From positions 1-64,000 of the forward strand of contig CAVQOL010000014.1 of the NCBI GenBank assembly GCA_963714415.1: DNA of 64,000 nucleotides, read 5' to 3'. Positions 9,137 to 17,971 of the stretch are shown here, piece by piece (within the stretch, counting starts at the first letter, position 1; every line of letters begins with the position of its first letter). A program made the position numbers and the translations under genes. Origin of the DNA: JAGXRK01 sp963714415. Lineage in GTDB: Bacteria; Bacteroidota; Ignavibacteria; Ignavibacteriales; Ignavibacteriaceae. The notes beneath the pieces are model-generated. The model had not been told where the DNA came from. It did no database searches and worked only from the letters and a program-made list of their open reading frames with translations.

Positions 9137-10033
9137 TCATAACAATATTCCGATTGAGAATAGTAATCCGAATATAGCAGAAAATTTTGCTGTCAGCTCA
9201 AGCGTTTTGTTTAATTCTGATCCTTTATACTCAGATAACATTTTAATGAGAGTCACTGCTATTGGTAAAGAAATGTAAGGAAGGAAAATCCAGTAAGAAA
9301 AATTATAAAATGAGAAAAGAAGTAGTGGAACAATAAATGAAATTATTAAAAGCACTATGAATTCTATCTTAGAAAAGGTATTTCCAAAAATTACAGCGAG
9401 AGTTTTTTTACCTGTACTTCTATCCTCTTCAATATCACGAAAATTGTTTACGACGAGAATATTGGTTATCAATGCTCCGACAGGAAGTGAAATTAAAAAT
9501 GATAACAGCGTGAATTCATCATGATGAAGATAATAAGTTCCCATTGTTCCGACTATGCCGAAAAAGATAAAAACAAAAACATCACCTAGACCATTATAAG
9601 CCAGCGGGAAAGGACCGGCAGTGTATACTAATCCTGCCAATATTGATATAATTCCGATTAGAAGAATTACCCATCCTGCAGCGTAGACAAGGTAAAGACC
9701 TAACAAAAATGTAATTAAAAAAACAAGAAAAATTCCTAGCTTCATTTCATTGACAGAAATCAATCCTGATGAAAGAACCCGAAGCGGACCTTTCCTTTTT
9801 TCGTTATCAGCACCTTTCAGGTAATCATAAAGGTCATTTGTGTAATTGGTTCCAACCTGAATGAGAATAGAACATAATAAAGCAATTAAAGAATACAGCG
9901 GAAAAAACTTTTCTGAATAAATTGCGAGGGATGAACCAACTATAACCGGAACCACTGCAGCGAGCAGAGTTTTATGTCTTGCTGCAAGAAACCAGGCTTG
10001 GGCTTTTGAAATATTTATTTTTGTATTATTCAA
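9137..10033 (-). CDS. menA: 1,4-dihydroxy-2-naphthoate polyprenyltransferase MenA
   Basis: A 298-residue UbiA-superfamily membrane prenyltransferase with eight to nine hydrophobic segments. The first Asp-rich motif is NYTNDLYDYLKGAD (about 65-78) and the second is NNFRDIEEDRSTGKKTLA (about 196-213); these bind the Mg-diphosphate of the prenyl donor. KGPLRVLSSGLIS is typical for MenA. The enzyme joins 1,4-dihydroxy-2-naphthoate to a polyprenyl diphosphate in the inner membrane, giving demethylmenaquinone. The gene lies between menB and menE with short spacers; a small palindrome TCTCCTTACAAGGAGA lies just upstream at 10084-10099. Confidence 0.92.
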   Translation of the reverse strand: MNNTKINISKAQAWFLAARHKTLLAAVVPVIVGSSLAIYSEKFFPLYSLIALLCSILIQVGTNYTNDLYDYLKGADNEKRKGPLRVLSSGLISVNEMKLGIFLVFLITFLLGLYLVYAAGWVILLIGIISILAGLVYTAGPFPLAYNGLGDVFVFIFFGIVGTMGTYYLHHDEFTLLSFLISLPVGALITNILVVNNFRDIEEDRSTGKKTLAVIFGNTFSKIEFIVLLIISFIVPLLLFSFYNFSYWIFLPYISLPIAVTLIKMLSEYKGSELNKTLELTAKFSAIFGLLFSIGILL

Positions 10034-10102
10034 TGTAGGTCACAAAATATTCTATATATTATATAACGTCACCCTGTTTCCCTCTCCTTACAAGGAGATG
10101 AA

Positions 10103-10945
10103 CTAAGGTAACTTAGGAAATTTTTTGAAATCCGGTTTACGTTTTTTCAGATAAGCATTTTTACCCTCCTGAGCTTCCTCACTCATATAGTAAAGAAGAG
10201 TAGCGTTACCGGCTAACTCCTGAATTCCTTGCTGTCCATCAAGTTCTGCATTGAATGCAGATTTTAACACACGTAAAGCCATAGGACTGTGCTGAAGCAT
10301 TTGTCTTGCCCATTCAACACCTTCTGTCTCAAGTTGATCAACAGGAACGACTTTGTTAACCAATCCCATTGCTTCGGCTTCCTGTGCATTGTATTGTTTG
10401 CAGAGATACCATATCTCACGGGCTTTTTTCTGCCCGACAATTCTTGCAAGATAGCTTGAACCGAAGCCGCCATCAAAGCTGCCGACCTTTGGACCTGTTT
10501 GTCCGAATATAGCATTATCTGCTGCTATGGTTAAATCGCAAATAACATGAAGAACATGTCCACCGCCAATTGCATAACCCGCAACTAATGCAACAACAGG
10601 TTTTGGAATGCTTCTAATAATTTTTTGAAGATCTAAAACATTTAATCTTGGAACGCCATCATCTTTTCCGACATAACCTTTATCGCCGCGAATTCTTTGA
10701 TCGCCCCCAGAACAGAATGCATATGTTCCATCTTTGGCTGGACCTTGACCGGTTAATAAAATAACACCAATTTCTTGATCTTCTCGTGCGTCTACAAAAG
10801 CCTCAATCATTTCTTTAACTGTTTCAGGACGAAATGCATTGCGTACTTCCGGACGATTGATTGTTACCTTAGCAATCCCTTCACCATCAAGTTTTTCGTA
10901 AATGATGTCTTTATACTCTTTTACTTTTATCCATTGGAAAGGCAT
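10103..10945 (-). CDS. menB: 1,4-dihydroxy-2-naphthoyl-CoA synthase MenB
   Basis: A complete 280-residue crotonase-fold enzyme that closes the second ring of the naphthoquinone from succinylbenzoyl-CoA. Diagnostic MenB segments are FCSGGDQRIRG (about 78-88), GGGHVLHVICDLTIAA and the very conserved FGQTGPKVGSFDGGFGSSYLA (given here as one short signature), which is the MenB-specific Asp-containing loop. The C-terminal end KRKPDFKKFPKLP is the usual MenB tail. No break is present. It belongs to the minus-strand men operon between menH and menA. Confidence 0.95.
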   Translation of the reverse strand: MPFQWIKVKEYKDIIYEKLDGEGIAKVTINRPEVRNAFRPETVKEMIEAFVDAREDQEIGVILLTGQGPAKDGTYAFCSGGDQRIRGDKGYVGKDDGVPRLNVLDLQKIIRSIPKPVVALVAGYAIGGGHVLHVICDLTIAADNAIFGQTGPKVGSFDGGFGSSYLARIVGQKKAREIWYLCKQYNAQEAEAMGLVNKVVPVDQLETEGVEWARQMLQHSPMALRVLKSAFNAELDGQQGIQELAGNATLLYYMSEEAQEGKNAYLKKRKPDFKKFPKLP

Positions 10946-10996
10946 AATTATTCCTATTTTTATTATGTGTTCAAAAATATTGAAAATTAAAGAAAG

Positions 10997-11817
10997 TTAG
11001 AACGGATTAACAAAACTATAAACAATATCAGCATATTTCTTAGTTTCTTCGAGGTGAACATTATGCCCGGAATTTTGAATAATTGAGAGTTTTGAGACGG
11101 GTATCAATCTTTTCATGTGGGAATTTATATCAACAAATTTTTTATCTAACTCACCGCAGATAAGCTGAACAGGCATTCGGATTTCGGAAAGTCTAGCAAA
11201 TAAAGGTTCCATAACTCCTGTTCCAAATCCAAGTAAAGAATTCGCCAAACCAGTTCTATTACTTTGTAATTTTCGATTTCTTATTTCTTCTAAAACTTTT
11301 TCGGAAAGATTTCTTTGAGTTTGAAATATTTCTTTGTTCATCCAATCATCCACAAAACTTTCTATCGGATTTGATAAAATATATTCTGCCAGGTTTTTAT
11401 CAGTTCTTTCCCTTTCAAACTTAAGGGAAGAATTATTTATTCCCGCTGAAGCACTTTCAAGAATTAATCCTTCCAGATCATATGGTAAACTTAATGAGTA
11501 GTTTAAGGCGGCTCTTCCTCCCATCGAATAACCAAGCAGGAAAATTTTTTTGCCTGTTACATGCTCTTTAACTTTTTTTATTTGACGGACAATTGATTCG
11601 ATTGTATAGTAATTCAGATTTGATGGTGAATCACTTTTGCCGTGTCCGATTAAATCAATTCCAACAAGATTAAAATTTACCGGAAAATATTTTTCAAATG
11701 TAAGCCAATCTTCGAGCGAACCGGTAAATCCGTGAAGAAGAAACAGGTAAAATTATTTTTTATTTCAGGACGCAAAAATTCATAATTTATTCTTATCGAC
11801 TCAAATTCAATAAACAT
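10997..11817 (-). CDS. menH: SHCHC synthase MenH (alpha/beta hydrolase), frameshifted
   Basis: About 273 residues of an alpha/beta-hydrolase in the MenH group, which eliminates pyruvate from SEPHCHC. The oxyanion region reads LLHGFTGSLEDW, a GIDLIGHGKSD segment follows, the nucleophile elbow is GYSMGGRAAL, and the catalytic-His region is QNSGHNVHLEE near the end. The ATG at 11817 lies inside the end of menD (11-base overlap, ATG...TTGA), which suggests translational coupling. One frame break occurs near 11750. Position directly after menD and before menB is the classical men order. Confidence 0.85.
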
Positions 11818-13591
11818 TTTCAGAACCTTTTAACCATTCATCGACTTCTTCAACCAGATTATGCCAAAAATCTCTTCTTTTCTTAAGTGATTCCCGGGCA
11901 TTTGTTTTAACTTCAATTACTAAAGGAATATCTGAGCGTCTATTAAGGGCAAGATTCAACTGAGTCGAAGTTTTAACAATTTTGTAATCAATATTCATCG
12001 CATTAATAATATTTTCAAAATTCATTTTAGTGGATGCAAGAAAATATTTTTTCAATTCATCTTTCTGGTCTGCAATAGGAAGGGAGTTAAATAATCCGCC
12101 GCCATCGTTATTGATTAAGATAATAGTAAGATTAATATTTTTCGCTTTAGCAATATGTAAAGCTGTTAAGTCATAGTAAAAAGCCAGATCACCGGTTAAC
12201 AGAAAGGTGCGTTCTTTTGTCGCTTCAGCAATGCCTAAAGCTGTTGAAATAATTCCGTCGATACCACTTGCACCACGATTTTGATGAACAGTGAAATTCT
12301 TATTTGTCTTTTGTAAAAAGAAATCCAGATCACGTATCGGTGTGCTGTTTGAAACAAATAAGACTGATTTATCAGGAATGTTTCTTGAAATATGAGAGAT
12401 GATGTTAGGCTCATCAATCAAATGGGAATTGTTAATGTATTCAACTTTAAGCCATTCACACAGATCATCAAGCTTGAGCAAAAATTTTATCCAGTTAGAA
12501 ATATTCTTTTTCCTTGAAGTTCCAATATTTTTTATCAGTTTATCAGTAAATGTGTAAACATCTGCTTTAATTAATTTAGTTGCATTACGCGAAGGATCAT
12601 AACAATCACCGAATTCATTAATTATAAATCTCGAAGTTTTGATTTTTGAAAGATAATTTTCCAATGATGCAGAAGTTGGAGTTCTTCCAAATTGCAGGAT
12701 CAAATCCGGTTGAACTTTTTTTACAAATTCATTCGACCGCAAAAATGCATCATAGTTTGTAATGATTAAATCATTTTCTTTAACTCCGGTTCGGAAATTT
12801 GAAGCACCATCGGCAAGAATTGGAAATCCAGTTAAGCCGGATAATAATTTAATTTTATTTTTTAGCAGCTTATTAAAATTTGTCGGACCAACTATAATTA
12901 AACCGTTAGAAGACAGTCTGATTGCATCATAAACTTCGTTTAACTCTTTTTCCTTAAATAAAATTTTAGAGCAATGAAACAATTGAGCAGCAGAGATCTC
13001 ATCAATCTCACTCAGCTTTGATTCAGTTAGTTCGTCCGTATGTAAATGAGGTTCAAGCGGTTTTTCAAAAGGAAAATTGATATGAACCGGACCGCGATCG
13101 GTAATCAAAGCAATCCGGAATGCTTCATTTGTTTTCTTTAAAAATTTCTCAATTGATTTTTTACTTAGATTGGGTAATCCTGCATCGTAAAAAAATCTTA
13201 TATGATTTTTATATAGATTATCCTGATTTATAGTCTGATTTGCCCCAGTATTTCTTAAATCTTCAGGGCGATCAGCAGTACAGACAATCATTGGCACACG
13301 ATTTTGATAAGCTTCTGTGATAGCCGGATAAAGTTCAACTGCCGCTGTTCCCGATGTTGTTACTACTGCCACTGGAAGACAGGTTTGTTTTGCTAAACCT
13401 AAAGCAAAGAAACCGGATTGTCTTTCATCAACAAATACATGCTTTCTTATTTGTTTATTGTTTGCAAATGCTGAAGTAAGCGGCGTGCTTCTTGAACCGG
13501 GAGAAATACAAACATGCTTAAGTCCTGATTCAGCAAGCTGATTAACGAACTTTTCAGCCCAGATAAAATTTTTGTTAACTTTTATTTTCAT
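11807..13591 (-). CDS. menD: SEPHCHC synthase MenD
   Basis: A complete 594-residue ThDP-dependent enzyme that joins isochorismate and 2-oxoglutarate, the first committed step of menaquinone synthesis. The N-terminal ISPGSRSTPLTSAF motif (about 29-42) is the MenD signature, VDERQSGFFALGLAK and TTSGTAAVELYPA follow, and the ThDP-binding region reads GDLAFYYDLTALH with NNDGGGLF. Length is typical. The ATG overlaps the end of menF by 17 bases, and the gene end overlaps the start of menH. There is no frame break, in contrast to its neighbours. Confidence 0.95.
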   Translation of the reverse strand: MKIKVNKNFIWAEKFVNQLAESGLKHVCISPGSRSTPLTSAFANNKQIRKHVFVDERQSGFFALGLAKQTCLPVAVVTTSGTAAVELYPAITEAYQNRVPMIVCTADRPEDLRNTGANQTINQDNLYKNHIRFFYDAGLPNLSKKSIEKFLKKTNEAFRIALITDRGPVHINFPFEKPLEPHLHTDELTESKLSEIDEISAAQLFHCSKILFKEKELNEVYDAIRLSSNGLIIVGPTNFNKLLKNKIKLLSGLTGFPILADGASNFRTGVKENDLIITNYDAFLRSNEFVKKVQPDLILQFGRTPTSASLENYLSKIKTSRFIINEFGDCYDPSRNATKLIKADVYTFTDKLIKNIGTSRKKNISNWIKFLLKLDDLCEWLKVEYINNSHLIDEPNIISHISRNIPDKSVLFVSNSTPIRDLDFFLQKTNKNFTVHQNRGASGIDGIISTALGIAEATKERTFLLTGDLAFYYDLTALHIAKAKNINLTIILINNDGGGLFNSLPIADQKDELKKYFLASTKMNFENIINAMNIDYKIVKTSTQLNLALNRRSDIPLVIEVKTNARESLKKRRDFWHNLVEEVDEWLKGSENVY

Positions 13592-14990
13592 TGTTGAATA
13601 AAGAAATAATTGCTTCAGCTTTTAATTGTGTCTCTTTAAATTCTTTTTCAGGATCAGAACCGGAAACTATGCCACATCCTGCATACACATATAATTTATT
13701 TTGATTTATTAAAGCGGATCTTATAGATACTATTAACTCAGAATCCTCTTTAAGATTCATCCATCCTAAAAAACCTGAAAACATACCTCTGTCAAAATCT
13801 TCAACTTCATCAATAACATTGATTGTCTGTTTTGTAGGATAACCACCGACTGCAGGAGTTGGAAAAATATCATCTAATATTGAAAAGATTTTTGAGCCGC
13901 TTTTTATGTTTCCTTTAAGTCCAGTATATAAATGTTGAATATTTGATAATTTTTTTAATGAAGGTGATGTGTCAATCTTAACATTACTGCAATATTTATT
14001 AAGAATATATTTAAGATGATCTATAACAAAAACATGTTCATCTATATCCTTAGAACTCTCAACAAGAATTGATTCAAAGTGCTTGTCCTCTTTATCACTA
14101 TTTCCTCTTTCTATAGAACCGGCAAGTGCTTCAGTATGAAGTTCACTATTTTTTATCACAAGTAATTTTTCCGGCGATGCACCAAAGAATATGGATTTTT
14201 TTACTTTATAAATGAAATTATAACATTCAGGATACTTTTTATCCAATTTAAAAGCTAAATCTGCCATACTCAAAATTATCAATAAGATTAAATTCAGTTT
14301 TCCTGGATAATACGACTTTAGCAAATTCTTTATCATCTATTTTTTTAAGTACCTTATTAACTTTATTCTGCCAATCAGAAAACACTTCACTCTTTGAAGA
14401 TTTTATATATGTTTTTATTGATTTACTTTGAAATGAGAGACTTATTTCTTTTTATTCGTTCATTTATCGAATTAAACTTTTTTATTAAAGAAATTTTATC
14501 ATTAACTGAATTGGAATTGATATTAATTACAGAATAAGCTTGTTCTCCATATTTAATAAGGATCAACTCCGGAATAAAAAGTTTTACTGGTTCAAAATCC
14601 TTCCATTCCTCTGATGTTTTATCTGAGGGAAACTTTGCGGCAAAGAAAAATATAGGAGGATAATAACCTGTTGTTTCAAAATTGTGGTGTAGATTATTTT
14701 TTATGAGGGAAAAATTATTATAGAATTGTTTCAGTTCATTAGTGTTTTTAAAAGAATGACTAAATGACTCGCCGGAAGTGAGAATATAGAAATTCTGTTC
14801 GGGAATAGAATAGTAAAATAGGTTATCCTGATTTTTCTCAAATAATTTTATTGCAGAATAAAGATTTATTTCATCTTCTTTGGATACATAACTAATAATT
14901 GAAGGTTCACTAGATTGATTATAGTCTAATGAATCAACAAACTTCATTAAAATTTTCATTATCAATATTAATTTTATCGGCAATAATCAT
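13575..14990 (-). CDS. menF: Isochorismate synthase MenF, frameshifted
   Basis: About 470 residues of a chorismate-using enzyme in three or four frame segments. The start ATG at 14990 (MIIADKINIDNENFNE) lies only two bases after the rsgA stop. The catalytic half contains FAKVVLSRKTEFNL, FFGASPEKLL, ALAGSIERG, FPTPAVGGYP and YAGCGIVSGSDPEKE, which are the ordered signatures of isochorismate synthases (general base Lys, Mg-binding Glu regions). The poorly conserved N-terminal half is typical. Breaks lie near 14945, 14425 and 14275; all leave intact similarity on both sides. It feeds MenD. A siderophore-type EntC is less likely given the men context. Confidence 0.85.
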
Positions 14991-14992
14991 AT

Positions 14993-15951
14993 CTAAAAAT
15001 TCAAATCTTCTTCTATTGAATCCAATATCCTTAAATAACTGTCATATCTTTCCATCGTAATTTTTCCTTTCTTCAACGGCTTTTATCACTGCACACTCAG
15101 GTTCATGGTGATGTGTGCAAGTATTAAACCTGCATTCATTTATGATATTTATTGAACTCTTTAAAGTAATAAGAAAGATTTTCTTTCCTTATACCATAAG
15201 GATCAATTTCCCTTACACCGGGAGTATCGATGATGTAAGTATCGTTACCAACATAAAACATAGGGCTTGTAACAGTGGTATGGATTCCCTTTTGAGAGTA
15301 TGTACTAATTTCGCCTACCTTTAATTTCAATTCAGGAAAAAGTTTATTTAGTATAGAAGATTTTCCCACGCCTGAATGTCCCCAAAATAAATTTTTCTTT
15401 CCTTTGATAAGTTCATCAATCGCATTAATTCCTTCACCAGTAATAACACTTGAAAGAATTACATCATATCCAATAGACGTGTAAAGCTCTTTCCAGAAAG
15501 TGTAATTATCGTCTTCAATCAAATCTGCCTTATTGATTACAATGTGTGTGTTGAGATGAGAACTTTCGCAAGCAACAAGAAAGCGGTCAACAGATTTATA
15601 ATTAAATTCCGGTTCCTTAATACTTGCAATAACAAAAACATTATCAATATTCGCCGCAATAACCTGTTCAAGTCTTTCACCGCGATAACTTGATCCACGG
15701 ATCTTAGGAGCTTTACGTGAAAGATAATTTTTACGCTTCAATATTTTTTTTATAACACCGCTTCCGTCTTTATTCAGATCATATTCAACAAAATCACCCA
15801 CAACTGCTACGTCTGTCGCATATAATTTATCTTTCTTAAGATTAAAATCCTTTTTGAATTTTCCCTTAAGTGAACATCTTATAGTTGAATGATCTTCAGG
15901 CGAAAATACGTAATAATCCTTGCTTTCAGTTCTGTTAACTAAGCCTTGAAT
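14993..15951 (-). CDS. rsgA: Ribosome small-subunit-dependent GTPase RsgA
   Basis: About 319 residues of the circularly permuted GTPase that checks 30S maturation. The N-terminal OB domain begins IQGLVNRTESKDYYVF; the permuted GTPase has NKADL (G4), GHSGVGKSSILN (G1) and DTPGVRE (G3) in that order, and the C-terminal zinc-binding segment is FNTCTHHHEPECAVIKAVEE. Single extra bases near 15145 and 15068 break the C-terminal part. There is no ATG, GTG or TTG at the expected N-terminus: an ATT at 15951, six bases after CCGGAG, is the best start, while a GTG at 15801 would delete most of the OB domain. It is the first gene of the men operon. Confidence 0.88.
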
Positions 15952-15960
15952 GATAAACTC

Positions 15961-16004
15961 CGGTATAAAAATAAAAAAGCGTCATAACGAAAATATGACG
16001 CTTT
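15961..16004 (-). terminator. Rho-independent terminator after the FadL-like gene
   Basis: An 11-base perfect stem, AAAGCGTCATA (15976-15986) with TATGACGCTTT (15994-16004) and a 7-base loop, is followed on the minus strand by TTTATTTTTAT. It ends the minus-strand envelope operon before rsgA. Confidence 0.85.
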
Positions 16005-16032
16005 GATTGCTTAATCAAATTGAGTGAGATGA

Positions 16033-17451
16033 TTAAAATCGATATGTAGTGGTAAGCATAAAATTATTAACTTTTATATCCTGGGAAGTCCGGGATAAAT
16101 TCGATCCGTAATTATCTCCAAAGTCTTTCCACCAGCCATAAGCATAGCCTAAATCAATACCAATAGTTCCGTCAATAATGTAACCAATACCAGCAGTGAG
16201 ATATTTTCTATCATAATCGGAAGGATCACCATCAAAAGCAGATGGCTGAGTAAAATATCCGCCTCTTAAACGCAAACTTGTCTGTGGTACGTTGTATTCC
16301 AGACCTAAGTTGTAATTGAATACTGTAGCAAGTAAATCTTTAATATCTTTGTTCATAACAGAAATGTCTTCAGGAGATATTCCTTCAGCATTATCAAATT
16401 CCATTTGAGAATAATCAATCATAGTTGCTTCTGCACTAAAAATCAAACCGCGAAAGTTAAATGAAAAGCCTGCACCAATTTCAAATGGGGTTATAATATC
16501 GTATTGAACTTTATCACTATAATCTTCTGAATTGAGATCGACTATCCAATTTGCAAACTCGCTGCTTCCGCTAACATTAAAATCTTCTTTGATTGTATAA
16601 TATTTTGGAAATTGAATTGTTGCCCCAATGCGAGCAATATTTTCAACCTGATACAAAAATCCAATTTTTGCATTCCAACCGGATAAATCCCAATCAATTA
16701 ATTGATTGAGATAAAAAGTTCTGAAATCAGTAGTAAATGATTCTCCAGTAACAGTTTCTCCCTGGTAAATATTTCTTGTATCATCTTCATAATAATCATA
16801 ATCGGATTTGAATCCGCCGGAAACAATATTAAGGTTAGCTCCGACAAATAAGTTTTTATGAACTTCAATTGCTCCTGAGAGAGTCCAGTTGTTGATTGAA
16901 CCGCTATTAAGAATGTTTCCACTTTGATTTAGCAAACCGTTAATTGGGGTGTTAAATTCCTCATCAGTCAGATAGAGATCATAAGGAATATATGTTCTAT
17001 CATTTAGGAATTGAATTCTTGAATGATCTTCTGAATTGAAACCGTCAAATTTTACAGTGCTGTTAAAGTCTTTGGTTTTGTGATATGATAATCCAAAGAC
17101 TAAACTTCCTCTTATTGTCGGGAAAGGGAAAGCAAAACTTATCCTGTCCAAATTTGTGCTGTTTGAATTATCATCAATAGTATTGTTAAATAAAGTAACA
17201 TCGTTATTGAATGATGAAAATCCAAGACCACCGGAGAATTCCATTTTTTTCATCAAACCAAATCCGGCAGGATTAAAAAAAGCCGCCGATGCATCATCGC
17301 TTATCGCAATAAAACTATTACCCATTCCTAAGGCACGTGCATTTGAACCTAAGCCTGGAAGACCTAATCGTAATGCATCATTATAATTTTGAGCGAATGA
17401 TGATGTAATAGATAGTAAAATAATTACTAAAGAAAATTTTATAGCTTTCAT
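16033..17451 (-). CDS. OmpP1/FadL/PorV-like outer-membrane barrel protein
   Basis: A complete 472-residue protein with a signal peptide (MKAIKFSLVIILLSITSSFA, cut before QNY). It continues with the family hallmark NARALGMGNSFIAISDDASAA and FFNPAGFGLM, the NPAG motif shared by FadL/OmpP1 transporters and PorV/PorQ-like proteins of type IX secretion. Alternating strands fill the rest and the chain ends in aromatic Phe (TTTYRF), as expected for BAM substrates. Function may be uptake of hydrophobic molecules or a PorV-type shuttle for type IX cargo; sequence alone does not decide. Its ATG overlaps the stop of the upstream lipoprotein gene by one base (TAATG). Confidence 0.8.
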   Translation of the reverse strand: MKAIKFSLVIILLSITSSFAQNYNDALRLGLPGLGSNARALGMGNSFIAISDDASAAFFNPAGFGLMKKMEFSGGLGFSSFNNDVTLFNNTIDDNSNSTNLDRISFAFPFPTIRGSLVFGLSYHKTKDFNSTVKFDGFNSEDHSRIQFLNDRTYIPYDLYLTDEEFNTPINGLLNQSGNILNSGSINNWTLSGAIEVHKNLFVGANLNIVSGGFKSDYDYYEDDTRNIYQGETVTGESFTTDFRTFYLNQLIDWDLSGWNAKIGFLYQVENIARIGATIQFPKYYTIKEDFNVSGSSEFANWIVDLNSEDYSDKVQYDIITPFEIGAGFSFNFRGLIFSAEATMIDYSQMEFDNAEGISPEDISVMNKDIKDLLATVFNYNLGLEYNVPQTSLRLRGGYFTQPSAFDGDPSDYDRKYLTAGIGYIIDGTIGIDLGYAYGWWKDFGDNYGSNLSRTSQDIKVNNFMLTTTYRF

Positions 17452-17964
17452 TATTTTCTCTCATTTCCTGAATTTCTACTTCCTGAATCGTTCCTGGTAT
17501 CCGAACTTCTGGTATTACTTGAACCAGATGAACTGCTGCTTGATGATTCCGTTCTGGATACACTTCCGGAGCTTCCGGTATTACTGTTAGAACTTGTAGA
17601 TGTATTATTAGAATCACCGGTACTTATTGTAGGCGGTGGTGTATTTAAGATTTCGGGGATTCTTCCGCCTGTATTTCTTCCACCGTCATTATTTCTAATA
17701 TCTTTTGTATCACCGTCTCTTGAATTATCTCTATCCTTTGTTATAGAAACATTACCTGAAGTTGGATTATATGGATAGTCAACAATTATAGGAACAGTAA
17801 TACCACCAGGGGATATCATAAAAATCAGTTTCGTAACCGTAATAATGAGATATCGAAATGTAATCTTCAGTTATTTTTTTATCTGGTGTCCAGAGTATTG
17901 TATAACAACCTTCTAAACCAAAAAGAACAAAAGTAATCACCAATATTTTTAATAATGTTTTCAT
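17451..17964 (-). CDS. Small aromatic/Ser-Asn-rich lipoprotein, frameshifted
   Basis: A lipoprotein of about 170 residues: signal segment MKTLLKILVITFVLFGLEGC with the lipobox Cys, then a Tyr/Trp-rich stretch (YYGYETDFYDIPWWYY), and after a frame break between about 17780 and 17820 a low-complexity tail rich in Ser, Asn, Thr, Gly and charged residues (SSSSSSSGSSNTRSSDTR), ending GSRNSGNERK. The architecture copies the larger lipoprotein directly upstream, including the GCYT start of the mature protein. It is probably anchored in the outer membrane. No known family is recognised. It sits between the large lipoprotein and the FadL-like gene with spacings of 7 and -1 bases. Confidence 0.65.
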
Positions 17965-17971
17965 TATTTAC

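Noticed and set aside
10084..10099. TCTCCTTACAAGGAGA palindrome as a regulatory operator
   Set aside because: It contains the ribosome-binding-like AAGGAGA and its complement, is only 16 bases and has no repeat elsewhere in view; not enough to call.
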